Below, piece after piece: positions 1 through 8,277 of a DNA stretch of 64,000 bases. This DNA is from Woeseiaceae bacterium. GTDB taxonomy: Bacteria; Pseudomonadota; Gammaproteobacteria; Steroidobacterales; Woeseiaceae. A program made the position numbers and the translations under genes. Location: the NCBI GenBank assembly GCA_021773075.1, contig JAJFKT010000002.1, positions 62,001-126,000 on the forward strand, in the 5' to 3' direction. Each line of letters begins with the position of its first letter. The first letter of the stretch is position 1. The notes beneath the pieces are model-generated. The model was given only the letters and a program-made list of their open reading frames with translations. It made no database searches and was not told where the DNA came from.

Positions 1-758
1 AGTACGGCGACGAGGTGCCTTTTAGTGCTCATCCCGGCATCCGGTCGGCCGCAGCTTGTATAAAGTCTTCGCGGCTGGCGACGGATTTGGCCAGACGTCA
101 TGACGCACTGTTGCATGTGTTGCACCTGACCACTGCGATCGAAATGGATCTATTCTCATGTGCGCACCGATCGATAAAGCGCATTACGGCGGAGGTTTGC
201 ATACATCACCTGTGGTTCGATGAGTCGCGTTACGATGAGCTCGGCGCCAAAATCAAATGCAATCCCGCAATCAAGAGTGCAACGGATCGAGCGGCTTTGA
301 TTAAAGCCGTGAATGACGGCCGCATAGATGTGATCGCGACCGACCACGCGCCGCATACCGCAGCGGAAAAAGCGTCGAACTACTTTGAGTCACCCGCTGG
401 ATTGCCGCTCGTACAGCATGCGCTTCTAACATTGTTCGACCTTGCAGCGAACGATCAGTTTAGTGTCGAGTTGATTGTCGACAGAGCCTGCCACGCTCCG
501 GCGGATCTGTTCGGCGTCAAGGACAGAGGCTATGTGCGGGAGGGTTATTTCGCGGACCTCGTGATCGTAGACCCGTCCAAACCGTATCCAGTAACAGCCT
601 CAAATCTACTCAGCAAGTGCCAATGGTCGCCGTTCGAAGGGCATACGTTTTCGGCCAGCATCGATTCCACAATCATTAATGGCCAGGTCGTATATAAGGA
701 CGGAAATCTCACTGGGATTGTGGCTGGACAGAAACTTGAATTCGGCCGCGCTCGCTGA
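1..758 (+). CDS. pyrC: dihydroorotase, 3' part (5' end outside window)
   Basis: The reading frame is open from base 3 and runs to a stop at 756-758; the gene starts upstream of the window. Translation gives about 250 C-terminal residues of a cyclic amidohydrolase. Visible landmarks are HVLHLTT (a metal-site histidine region), CNPAIKS, the active-site stretch DVIATDHAPHT, and the C-terminal SPFEGHTF and GxVVYKDG segments typical of class I/IIa dihydroorotases. The enzyme cyclises carbamoyl aspartate to dihydroorotate in pyrimidine synthesis, in the cytoplasm. A GTG at base 15 could be mistaken for a start, but family similarity continues upstream of it, so the gene is simply truncated by the window edge. 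Dihydroorotase is favoured over allantoinase from the C-terminal motif; moderate certainty. Confidence 0.85.
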   Translation, partial: YGDEVPFSAHPGIRSAAACIKSSRLATDLARRHDALLHVLHLTTAIEMDLFSCAHRSIKRITAEVCIHHLWFDESRYDELGAKIKCNPAIKSATDRAALIKAVNDGRIDVIATDHAPHTAAEKASNYFESPAGLPLVQHALLTLFDLAANDQFSVELIVDRACHAPADLFGVKDRGYVREGYFADLVIVDPSKPYPVTASNLLSKCQWSPFEGHTFSASIDSTIINGQVVYKDGNLTGIVAGQKLEFGRAR

Positions 759-772
759 GTAGGCGGAAACTG

Positions 773-800
773 TTTACTTTCCCGGTGATGTCGCTATGCT
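773..800 (+). promoter_or_regulatory. possible sigma-70 promoter for the oxidoreductase operon
   Basis: TTTACT (773-778) and TATGCT (795-800) lie 16 bp apart, about 65 bp upstream of the first gene of the operon. Each box matches the consensus at about four of six positions. This is a weak, purely visual call; the gap after the dihydroorotase gene makes a new promoter here plausible. Confidence 0.25.
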
Positions 801-863
801 AGCGCAAAATATGGGACCGTTACTGACAGCCGGGTGAAGGAACTGCCCGGTGTGTAGAGCTGA

Positions 864-2678
864 ATGAAGCCAACCGATACTTCAAACCCCGAGTACTTCC
901 ATAAGGTCGTCGATTGCCAGTGGGGCTGTCCAGCGCACACTGACGTACCTGCTTACATTCGTATGATTGCTCAAGGCGATTTCTCCGCTGCGTATATGGA
1001 GAATCGCAAGTCCAATGTATTTCCCGGCATTCTTGGACGCGTTTGCGACCGCCCCTGCGAACCGGCTTGCCGACGTGGCCGGGTTGAAGATAAGCCGGTA
1101 GCAATTTGTCGATTGAAGCGCGTCGCTGCGGATCACCGCGATGACATAAGCGCGCTATTGCCGCAGGCGCCAAAAATCAGCAATGGCAAAAAAGTCGCTC
1201 TAATCGGTGCAGGCTGTGCGTCATTGACTGTTGCGAACGATCTCGCACCGCTTGGCTACGAAGTAACGATATTTGAGGCTCTGCAAACGACCGGCGGATT
1301 GATGCGCACCAATATTCCGAAGTTCCGATTACCGCCAAAGGTATTGGATGAGGAAATCGGATATATCCTCGACATGAATGTCGATCTCAAACTGAATCAT
1401 CCAATCGAGAGTCTGAAGGGGCTGCTCGAAGAAAATTATGATGCGGTATTCATCGGTACGGGCGCGCCACGCGGCAAGAACCTGGAGATTCCGGGTCGAT
1501 ACGACTCAGATCGTATTCATATCGGTATCGACTGGCTGGAGTCCGTCGCCTTCGAACACGTCAAGGAAATCGGCAAGAACGTGTTGATCATCGGCGTTGG
1601 TAATACTGCGATGGACTGCTGCCGAACCTCGCTACGACTGGGTGCTGATGACGTAAAGGTAATGGCGCGCAAACCTCGCGGATTCTTCAAGGCATCGGAG
1701 TGGGAGCTTGAGGATGCCGAAGAGGAAAACGTCGAAATTCTCGTCAATCACTCACCCAAAGAATTCGTTATCGAGGATGGCAAGCTTGTAGGAATGAAGT
1801 TCGAATTGATGGAATACAATATCGACGAGAATGGCCGCATTGATCGCGGCACAGCTAGCGGCGAGAAAGTAATTGCCTGCGATGACGTCATATTGGCAAT
1901 CGGCCAGGACAATGCCTTTCCGTGGGTCGAACGTGACATTGGTATCGAATTTGATCAGTGGGATTGCCCGGTCGTCAACGAGTCGACAATGATGTGTGAT
2001 CGTGAGGGTGTCTTTTTTGGCGGCGACTCGGCTTTTGGACCAAAAAACATCATATGGGCCGTAGAGCATGGTCATCAGGCTGCGATCTCAGTACATCGCT
2101 ATTGTCAGGGTGAGAGTATCGAGCAACGCCTGCCAGACGGCTTGAATCTCGCCAGCCAGAAAATGGGCATGCACGAATGGAGTTTCTCGAACGACTATGA
2201 TGGTGCCGAGCGACGCCTCATGCCTCACGTTGATCTCAAGCAGCGCTTCAAACAACTCGATATCGAGGTCGAGCTTGGATTCACAGCGGAGCAGGCAGTA
2301 CAGGAAGTCGAGCGCTGTCTGAATTGCGATATACAGACCGTCTTTAAGGCGGACCTTTGCATCGAGTGCGATGCCTGCATCGATATTTGTCCCGTAAACT
2401 GTCTAACCATTACCAAGGACGGCGAGGAAGACGAACTGCGGACACGCTTGTCCGCGCCTGCTGAGAATCACGAGCAGGCCCTTTACGTTTCTGACGGTCT
2501 TCCGCACACCGGCAGAGTCATGATTAAGGACGAGGACTTGTGCGTGCATTGCAGCCTTTGTGCGGAACGCTGTCCGACCGGTGCTTGGGACATGCAAAAG
2601 TCAACAATACTCGTGCCTTACGCAAAAGATGAATTATCCGATGATCAACCCCTGCCTGCCGCCGGATCCGGCGCATAG
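864..2678 (+). CDS. GltD-like FAD oxidoreductase fused to a 2x[4Fe-4S] ferredoxin, partner of 2-oxoacid oxidoreductase
   Basis: A 604-residue protein with three parts. The N-terminus carries the cysteine motifs of glutamate-synthase small subunits (CQWGCP near residue 19 and VCDRPCEPAC). A double nucleotide-binding core follows: VALIGAGCASL for FAD, VLIIGVGNTAMD for NAD(P), and FFGGDSAFGP closing the FAD site. The last about 110 residues are a ferredoxin with two CxxCxxCxxxC clusters, at C499/502/505/509 and C560/563/566/570. GltD homologues move electrons between NAD(P)H and iron-sulfur centres. The gene is followed 9 bp later by the alpha and beta subunits of a 2-oxoacid:ferredoxin oxidoreductase, so I infer that it links that enzyme to NAD(P)H or passes its electrons on. 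No GltB is nearby, so it is not a glutamate synthase subunit. The start follows a weak GAG ribosome site. Confidence 0.85.
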   Translation: MKPTDTSNPEYFHKVVDCQWGCPAHTDVPAYIRMIAQGDFSAAYMENRKSNVFPGILGRVCDRPCEPACRRGRVEDKPVAICRLKRVAADHRDDISALLPQAPKISNGKKVALIGAGCASLTVANDLAPLGYEVTIFEALQTTGGLMRTNIPKFRLPPKVLDEEIGYILDMNVDLKLNHPIESLKGLLEENYDAVFIGTGAPRGKNLEIPGRYDSDRIHIGIDWLESVAFEHVKEIGKNVLIIGVGNTAMDCCRTSLRLGADDVKVMARKPRGFFKASEWELEDAEEENVEILVNHSPKEFVIEDGKLVGMKFELMEYNIDENGRIDRGTASGEKVIACDDVILAIGQDNAFPWVERDIGIEFDQWDCPVVNESTMMCDREGVFFGGDSAFGPKNIIWAVEHGHQAAISVHRYCQGESIEQRLPDGLNLASQKMGMHEWSFSNDYDGAERRLMPHVDLKQRFKQLDIEVELGFTAEQAVQEVERCLNCDIQTVFKADLCIECDACIDICPVNCLTITKDGEEDELRTRLSAPAENHEQALYVSDGLPHTGRVMIKDEDLCVHCSLCAERCPTGAWDMQKSTILVPYAKDELSDDQPLPAAGSGA

Positions 2679-2687
2679 AGAGTATTC

Positions 2688-4490
2688 GTGGCAACAGTAA
2701 ATGACGTAGTAATCAAGATTGCCACGGTGAACGGAACAGGCTCCGCCAGCGCCAATGGCTTGTTGATGAAATCAATATTCCGCATGGGCATCCCGGTGGT
2801 TGGCAAAAATTACTTTCCATCCAATATTCAGGGTTTGCCGACCTGGTACGAAATTCGAGTAAGCGGTGAGGGCTATCAGTCGCGATCTAATCGTGTCGAC
2901 ATCATGGTCGCGATGAATGCGCAAACCTACGAACGAGACATGCTTGACGTTGCACCCGGTGGCTGGTTGATCTATGACTCGACCTGGCCGCGCAGTAAGT
3001 TGCTGGACCGTGACGACATCACCGTGATCGGGATTCCGTTCTCAAGACTGTGCAATGAAAATTTCGATGGTGCGCGAGCGCGTATTCTCATGAAGAACAT
3101 CGCTTACGTTGGCGCCATCGCTGCATTGCTGGATATCGAGCTCGACGTGACTACGAATTTGCTCGAAGAAACCTTTGCGGCGAAAGCACACCTCATTGAT
3201 TCCAATATGCAGGCGATTCGACTTGGCTTTGACTATGCGCGCGAGCATGTGTCGTGTCCTTTGCCGATGCGGGTGGCGGCACAGGACGCAAACTCCAACA
3301 GCATTATTATTGATGGCAATACCGCGGCGGGGCTTGGTTGTATGTACGCCGGTGCAACAGTTGGCGCCTGGTATCCAATTACACCCTCAACATCGCTGAT
3401 GGATGCTTTTCGGAATTTTTGTTCCAAGTATCGCATCGACCCGGAAACGGGCAAGAATACGTATGCCGTCATTCAGGCAGAGGACGAGCTAGCGGCGATC
3501 GGTATGGTGATCGGCGCCGCATGGAACGGTGCTCGATCATTCACGCCAACCAGCGGACCGGGTATTTCTCTGATGAGTGAGTTCATCGGCTATGCCTATT
3601 ACGCAGAAATTCCCACCGTTATATTCAATGTACAGCGCACCGGGCCGTCGACAGGAATGCCGACTCGAACACAGCAGTGCGACATCATAAGTTGTGCCTA
3701 TGCGTCACATGGCGATACCAAGCACGTATTGTTATTTCCTGCGGACCCGGCGGAGTGCTTCTACATGGCGCCAACGGCGTTCGACATGGCAGAGCGCTTA
3801 CAAACACCAGTGATCGTAATGTCAGATCTTGATATTGGTATGAATGACTGGGTGGTTCCGGAACTTGAGTGGGACGAAAGTTACGTTGCCGATCGCGGCA
3901 AGGTACTGAGCGCGGAACAGCTTGAAGAGATGGACAGATTTTATCGCTATCTGGATGTTGATGGGGATGGAATTCCATATCGAACTTTGCCGGGCATTCA
4001 TCCAAAGGGCTCATATTTCACACGCGGTTCCGGGCATACCAAACTCGGTGCCTACACTGAAGATTCAGCGGCTTATCAGGACGTCGTCGATCGATTGCTG
4101 GTGAAATGGGAAACAGCACGCACGATCTTGCCGAAGCCAGAAATTCAGTATTCAAAATTCAATAAGGCTGGAATAATCACGATCGGTAGCGGGCATGGCG
4201 CTTGTGTTGAGGCTTTGGTTCGGCTGGCCAAGCAGGATATCGGACTGAATTATTGCAGGATCAAGTCTTTTCCATTTAGCGAAGAGATTAGCGAATTTAT
4301 TGCGCAGCACGACGTTGTTTACATCGTTGAGCAGAATCGCGATGCGCAACTTCGCACCCTGCTGATCAATGACATCGAAGCTGACCAAGCGAAGCTGGTG
4401 CCGCTGTTGCATTACAACGGCATGCCGATAAATTCTGGCTTCGTCGTTGATAGAGTGCTCGAGGAGGTCGCGAAGGGCCGTGCGGCCTAA
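2688..4490 (+). CDS. korA: 2-oxoacid:acceptor oxidoreductase, fused gamma-alpha subunit (KorA type)
   Basis: 600 residues. The first about 190 form the gamma domain (GTGSASANGLLMKSIFRMG near the N-terminus); the alpha pyrimidine-binding domain begins near residue 205 (GNTAAGLGC, then the substrate/TPP-site motif WYPITPSTSL), and a C-terminal domain starts around residue 490 (IITIGSGHGACVEAL). This gamma-alpha fusion is typical of 2-oxoglutarate and pyruvate ferredoxin oxidoreductases of the two-subunit KorAB class. With KorB it oxidatively decarboxylates a 2-oxoacid to acyl-CoA and reduces ferredoxin, or runs in reverse. Start is GTG at 2688, with GAGAG about 6 bp upstream; 15 bp separates it from korB. 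Substrate (2-oxoglutarate versus pyruvate or branched chain) cannot be fixed by eye. Confidence 0.85.
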   Translation: MATVNDVVIKIATVNGTGSASANGLLMKSIFRMGIPVVGKNYFPSNIQGLPTWYEIRVSGEGYQSRSNRVDIMVAMNAQTYERDMLDVAPGGWLIYDSTWPRSKLLDRDDITVIGIPFSRLCNENFDGARARILMKNIAYVGAIAALLDIELDVTTNLLEETFAAKAHLIDSNMQAIRLGFDYAREHVSCPLPMRVAAQDANSNSIIIDGNTAAGLGCMYAGATVGAWYPITPSTSLMDAFRNFCSKYRIDPETGKNTYAVIQAEDELAAIGMVIGAAWNGARSFTPTSGPGISLMSEFIGYAYYAEIPTVIFNVQRTGPSTGMPTRTQQCDIISCAYASHGDTKHVLLFPADPAECFYMAPTAFDMAERLQTPVIVMSDLDIGMNDWVVPELEWDESYVADRGKVLSAEQLEEMDRFYRYLDVDGDGIPYRTLPGIHPKGSYFTRGSGHTKLGAYTEDSAAYQDVVDRLLVKWETARTILPKPEIQYSKFNKAGIITIGSGHGACVEALVRLAKQDIGLNYCRIKSFPFSEEISEFIAQHDVVYIVEQNRDAQLRTLLINDIEADQAKLVPLLHYNGMPINSGFVVDRVLEEVAKGRAA

Positions 4491-4505
4491 GCGGAGAAAA
4501 CAACG

Positions 4506-5561
4506 ATGAGTTACATAGCCAAACCAAAAATTACTCACCCAGGTATGCCGAAAAACCGACTTGGGCTGACATCTCGTGATTATGAGGGCACGGTTTCCAC
4601 GCTGTGTGCGGGCTGCGGACACGACTCCGTAACGGCGGCGATTATTCAGGCCGTATTTGAGCTCGGCATCGAGCCCCATATGCTGGCAAAGATGAGCGGA
4701 ATTGGTTGTTCCTCCAAGACTCCTGCGTATTTCGTTAGCGAGGCACACGGTTTCAATTCGGTGCATGGTCGGATGCCGTCAGTGACAACCGGCGCGAACG
4801 CAGCGAATCGCGAACTCGCTTACATAGGCGTATCCGGTGATGGTGACTCTTTGTCGATCGGCGTGGGTCAGTTTGTGCACGCCATACGTCGCAATGTGAA
4901 CATGTGTTATGTCATTGAAAATAATGGTGTTTATGGTCTTACCAAGGGCCAGTTTTCGGCTTCTGCTGATATTGGCAGCAAGCCGAAAAAAGGATCACCG
5001 AACAATCAGGAACCGATCGATCCGGCGAGCACCGCGTTGAGTCTGGGTGCGACCTACATCGCACGCAGTTTTTCGGGCGATAAGGAACAACTGGTGCCGC
5101 TGCTCAAGGGCGCGTTAATGCATCCTGGTTTCGCGCTCGTCGATATCGTGAGCCCATGCGTTACATTCAACGACCATGAGGGTTCGACCAAGAGCTACGC
5201 CCACACTCGGCAGCACTACCATCACGTTATTGATATCGACTACATTGCACCGTCGGAAGAAATAAAGGCCTCCTACGAAGAGGGTGAGGCGATGCCAATC
5301 GAGCTACACGACGGTAGCACCATCGTCCTGCGTAAGGTCGACAAAGACTACGATTTGACCAGCAGAGCCTCGGCCTTTAAATATTTGCGTGAACGTTTCA
5401 ATGCGGGCGAGATCACTACCGGGTTGTTGTATCTCGATGAGTCACGCGAAGAAATGCACGAGCTGATGGGCAATATCGACACGCCATTATCGAAATTAGC
5501 GGTTGACGAGCTCAACCCGGGTAGTGAAGAATTGAAGAAGCTGCAGGGCCGTTACCGGTAA
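4506..5561 (+). CDS. korB: 2-oxoacid:acceptor oxidoreductase, beta subunit (KorB type)
   Basis: 351 residues, the thiamine-diphosphate subunit. C34 and C37 in LCAGCGHD, C68 in GIGCSSK and the cysteine of VSPCVTFND match the four ligands of the KorB [4Fe-4S] cluster. The TPP/Mg motif is GDGDSLSIG (111-119) with NN at 139-140. A GGAGAAAACAACG ribosome site precedes the ATG. As last gene of the three-gene operon it completes the enzyme; the flavoprotein/ferredoxin gene upstream is the likely electron partner. In aerobes such KorAB enzymes can replace or supplement 2-oxoglutarate dehydrogenase. The reaction class is well supported, the substrate is inferred. Confidence 0.88.
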   Translation: MSYIAKPKITHPGMPKNRLGLTSRDYEGTVSTLCAGCGHDSVTAAIIQAVFELGIEPHMLAKMSGIGCSSKTPAYFVSEAHGFNSVHGRMPSVTTGANAANRELAYIGVSGDGDSLSIGVGQFVHAIRRNVNMCYVIENNGVYGLTKGQFSASADIGSKPKKGSPNNQEPIDPASTALSLGATYIARSFSGDKEQLVPLLKGALMHPGFALVDIVSPCVTFNDHEGSTKSYAHTRQHYHHVIDIDYIAPSEEIKASYEEGEAMPIELHDGSTIVLRKVDKDYDLTSRASAFKYLRERFNAGEITTGLLYLDESREEMHELMGNIDTPLSKLAVDELNPGSEELKKLQGRYR

Positions 5562-5589
5562 GCGCAGCAAAAAGCGTGCGGGAAGATTT

Positions 5590-5609
5590 CATTACAGGAG
5601 AATGTAATG
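5590..5609 (+). promoter_or_regulatory. perfect hairpin holding the exbD ribosome site and start codon
   Basis: CATTACA (5590-5596) and TGTAATG (5603-5609) are exact inverted repeats with a six-base loop GGAGAA. The loop is the Shine-Dalgarno and the 3' arm contains the exbD ATG (5607-5609). The stem could hide the start codon while presenting the ribosome site. Seen in sequence; function inferred. Confidence 0.45.
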
Positions 5610-6008
5610 AGTCGATTTCAAGCTGTTCCCTACGACGATCAATCCGAAATTAATCTGTCACCCATGCTCGACGTGGTTTTTATCATGTTGATCTTTTTCA
5701 TCGTGGTCGCGAGTTTTGTCCGGGAGGATGGTTTGCCGATTACACTGCCGGCAGGTTTGGAGATCCCGCCCGATCCTGTCGCATCAATTAACGTTAGCGT
5801 CAAAACCGCATCTGTTTTCAGCGTTAATGGCCGCTCAATGACAGGCAGCAGCGTCAGGCCCTATGTGCAGGCATTGTATGCTGAGAATCCCGACGCTAGC
5901 TTTGGTGTGCTATTGGGCACCGGTTCGAAAGTGAAAGACGCTGTTGTTGCAATTGAGGCGGGTCGAGCGATCGGACTTGCTGTCGTGCCAGTCATGCGCG
6001 AAGAGTAG
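5607..6008 (+). CDS. exbD: ExbD/TolR-type biopolymer transport protein (orphan)
   Basis: 133 residues with the ExbD plan: short cytoplasmic N-terminus, one membrane helix (PMLDVVFIMLIFFIVVASF) containing the conserved proton-relay aspartate just after NLSP, then a periplasmic domain with the LPAG segment. ExbD works with ExbB to energise TonB, using the proton motive force in the inner membrane. No exbB or tonB is adjacent; the nearest TonB-like gene is 33 kb away at 38782. It may follow the korB gene by read-through (45 bp gap) or have its own control through the start-codon hairpin. A partner ExbB must be encoded elsewhere. Confidence 0.85.
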   Translation: MSRFQAVPYDDQSEINLSPMLDVVFIMLIFFIVVASFVREDGLPITLPAGLEIPPDPVASINVSVKTASVFSVNGRSMTGSSVRPYVQALYAENPDASFGVLLGTGSKVKDAVVAIEAGRAIGLAVVPVMREE

Positions 6009-6016
6009 CACTCGGA

Positions 6017-6046
6017 AAAAAGGCCCGGCAATGCCGGGCCCAACTT
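6017..6046. terminator. bidirectional rho-independent terminator
   Basis: GGCCCGGC-AAT-GCCGGGCC (6023-6041) is a perfect 8-bp stem, with six A on the left and a short T run on the right. It lies between the convergent exbD (+) and DUF2330 (-) genes. The A run gives a good U tract for the minus strand. Confidence 0.8.
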
Positions 6047-6060
6047 TCCGTATTGACGAT

Positions 6061-7398
6061 TTAGCTCCAAAGGCGCTTCCACCAGGGTCCCTTGTTGGGT
6101 TCCTGAGTGTCTTCCGGGAACGGTATTTTCTTGCGAATGTCCTCGATATCCCAACCGGTCAGGTTGGCGAGTTGTTGCGCCTCACGCTCCTGTCGTTCGC
6201 GAACCTCCGCCTGATAGTCCGTAACATCACAGGTCGCTTCGCCCTTCCAGGGGTGTCTGATGACATACCGACCCTGGTAGTTCTGGCGATCGCCGGTTTC
6301 CTGAAATACGAGGTCCTCGGGAAAGTGCTCGCTGTCGTATCGAACGTGGAGCCGCGTTACAAACACGTTCTGAGCAGGCATCGACGCGATCTTATTCTCG
6401 CCCTGGCCGTCGCCGATCCAGAACACGCCGAGCTTGCGCAACTCCTGCTGGCTTAGTGGGTCGGCCGCACAAGGGTCGCACCAGTTCATGTCCCAGGCAT
6501 ACTCAAGAAACACAGCGCGCTCATTTTCCGCCGCAACCTGTTTTGAAAACATATCGCGATAGAATTCACCGAACTCAGCCTGCACAAACTCAGGGACCTC
6601 TATATCGCTTGGCAACTTCACCGTGCGGTAGTTGGTCGTCTCGATTCGACCTGTGCGCGTCAGAGCGTAGACATAGAGCTCCTGCTTACCTTTCGCATTT
6701 AGCGTTCCGAGTCGAATCGGCAGCATGAACTTATTGCTCTCATAGGCCACCTGCAATGGGCGCAGATATTGATAACCAAGTTTCGACTGTTCTTCAAGAT
6801 TTACCTTGGCAACGAAAAAGCGCATGTCCTGCTTCAGATAGCTGTCAACAACCCTCTCCGCACCACGCGGCAACTTGTAGTCATTTTTTTTCAGCCACTT
6901 GATCAGGCCGCCGCTATCGTCTGCGGAAAGAATGAGAACGTCGTATTCGCCGACGGTATAGCTGGCTTCAATTGTGACGCCTAATGACCGACCGTTACGC
7001 CTAACTTCTTCGGACACAACTGATCGAGGTAAGGCGCTGTCCTGAGACATCTTGTAACGTTCATAGCGCATGCAGGGGTCGGCGTCGTGATATTCAACCA
7101 GACGCGGTGCTGTGTAGGCATCGAGATGTTGAACGATCCTGCGATCACCGACATTGATTTGTTCACGCTCGATCAGGGTTGGCACTGGAATTACGACGGC
7201 GAAGTCCTTGACCTCACCCTCGAAGTCATTGGCCATTGTAATGACGGTGCGGTCATCATCTCGAACCAACACGACTTGCGATGCCTTGTTGAATAAACTC
7301 GTATCGGCGCGCGCGACGTAGAAGCCGCAAAACGCCTGTGCTGTAGCAGTCACAACAATAGTAATCGTTGCGGCGGCAATGATTGCGAATATTCGCAT
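6061..7398 (-). CDS. DUF2330 family secreted protein
   Basis: About 445 residues beginning at the ATG at 7398, which follows an AGGAGTG ribosome site; an upstream in-frame ATG at 7449 lies inside the preceding gene and is less likely. The N-terminus (MRIFAIIAAATITIVV ... TAQA) is a signal peptide, followed by FCGFYVARAD and the long conserved DUF2330 body (VVIPVPTLI, NVFVTRLHVRY). Function of DUF2330 is not known. It is translationally coupled by a TAATG junction to the RnfD-like membrane gene upstream, a pairing that suggests a shared periplasmic or membrane role. The C-terminus ends in a basic, Trp-rich tail. Family call confident, role unknown. Confidence 0.75.
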   Translation of the reverse strand: MRIFAIIAAATITIVVTATAQAFCGFYVARADTSLFNKASQVVLVRDDDRTVITMANDFEGEVKDFAVVIPVPTLIEREQINVGDRRIVQHLDAYTAPRLVEYHDADPCMRYERYKMSQDSALPRSVVSEEVRRNGRSLGVTIEASYTVGEYDVLILSADDSGGLIKWLKKNDYKLPRGAERVVDSYLKQDMRFFVAKVNLEEQSKLGYQYLRPLQVAYESNKFMLPIRLGTLNAKGKQELYVYALTRTGRIETTNYRTVKLPSDIEVPEFVQAEFGEFYRDMFSKQVAAENERAVFLEYAWDMNWCDPCAADPLSQQELRKLGVFWIGDGQGENKIASMPAQNVFVTRLHVRYDSEHFPEDLVFQETGDRQNYQGRYVIRHPWKGEATCDVTDYQAEVRERQEREAQQLANLTGWDIEDIRKKIPFPEDTQEPNKGPWWKRLWS

Positions 7399-8243
7399 TA
7401 GAACACTCCTTTGATGGGGCTGGTTTTGTGACCAGCCGATTGATCCCACCTGTAAATACGGCCATGCAGCAAAGCGTCAATCAGGGGTACCACCGGAGCA
7501 CACATAATCAACGCGAGGATTGGGCCATTCGTTTGGTAGAAAACGAATTGAATGATGTAAGAAACGCTGGCAACGAGCGCGGCATAAAGGATGCGCCCGG
7601 ACGCGGAATTCGGTGATGTCTTCGGGTCGGAAATCATGAAAAACGCAAAAATAAGCAGAGCGCCATTCTGGAGTTGGTGCAGCGGAATGCTGACAGGGTC
7701 ATCGAGCCAGATCGCGCGCCCGAATATCAATGCGGCGTAGAACAGGAGAAATGCAAGCGTAGTTTCTGCCCGTTTCGCGCGCGTCAGAACCAGAAATCCG
7801 AGGCATGCAAGCACAAATGCGCCGATCGCTGCGCTGCCCCATTGCCCCGATGAAACCCAGGCGTGATCGCTCAAGAGCATTAGAGAGACCAGCGCGAAAT
7901 TGGCAGGATTGAAAACGTGCTTGCCGCGGAATCGCAGCAGAAATTTGCTGCCGATCGCTATTACGGCCGCAAGAGCTGCCAGCCAAACTACATCCGTACG
8001 CAACAGCAGGGTTAGCGATAGCGAGGTAATCAGTGGACTTAACGGATCAAAACGTGGCAGATCGGTCAGGCGCGTTCCGACAAACTGCACTAGCAGCGCG
8101 ACAGGAACGATGGCCAATGCATTTTGCCAGCGAATGCCAAAGTCCAGAGCGATGATGCCATAGCCAAGCAGCAGGCTGAGAACGATGATCTGGTAATAAC
8201 GCGGGTCGCGCAGGGTTGAAAATAGGCGATTTGATACAGTCAT
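7398..8243 (-). CDS. RnfD/NqrB-like integral membrane protein
   Basis: 281 residues with about eight to ten hydrophobic helices. KHVFNPANFAL and FFMISDPKTSPNSASGRILYA are the conserved landmarks of the NQR2/RnfD/RnfE family, whose members carry covalent flavin and move electrons coupled to ion transport. The usual SGAT flavin-attachment motif is not evident: the comparable helix reads HQLQNGALLIF. No other Rnf or Nqr subunit is nearby. Its TAA overlaps the ATG of the DUF2330 gene (TAATG), so the two are co-translated. I infer a specialised membrane component rather than part of a complete Rnf pump. A small GCCCGA...TCGGGC dyad (8244-8263) sits just upstream of the start, where no good ribosome site is seen. 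Confidence 0.7.
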   Translation of the reverse strand: MTVSNRLFSTLRDPRYYQIIVLSLLLGYGIIALDFGIRWQNALAIVPVALLVQFVGTRLTDLPRFDPLSPLITSLSLTLLLRTDVVWLAALAAVIAIGSKFLLRFRGKHVFNPANFALVSLMLLSDHAWVSSGQWGSAAIGAFVLACLGFLVLTRAKRAETTLAFLLFYAALIFGRAIWLDDPVSIPLHQLQNGALLIFAFFMISDPKTSPNSASGRILYAALVASVSYIIQFVFYQTNGPILALIMCAPVVPLIDALLHGRIYRWDQSAGHKTSPIKGVF

Positions 8244-8277
8244 GCCCGATATAAACGTCGGGCAGTCGGATTCGGGT

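Noticed and set aside
864..2678. Glutamate synthase small subunit
   Set aside because: Similar fold, but no gltB nearby, extra C-terminal ferredoxin, and tight linkage to korAB.
4152..4766. 204-residue ORF antisense to korA/korB
   Set aside because: Shadow of two well-supported genes; no start signals.
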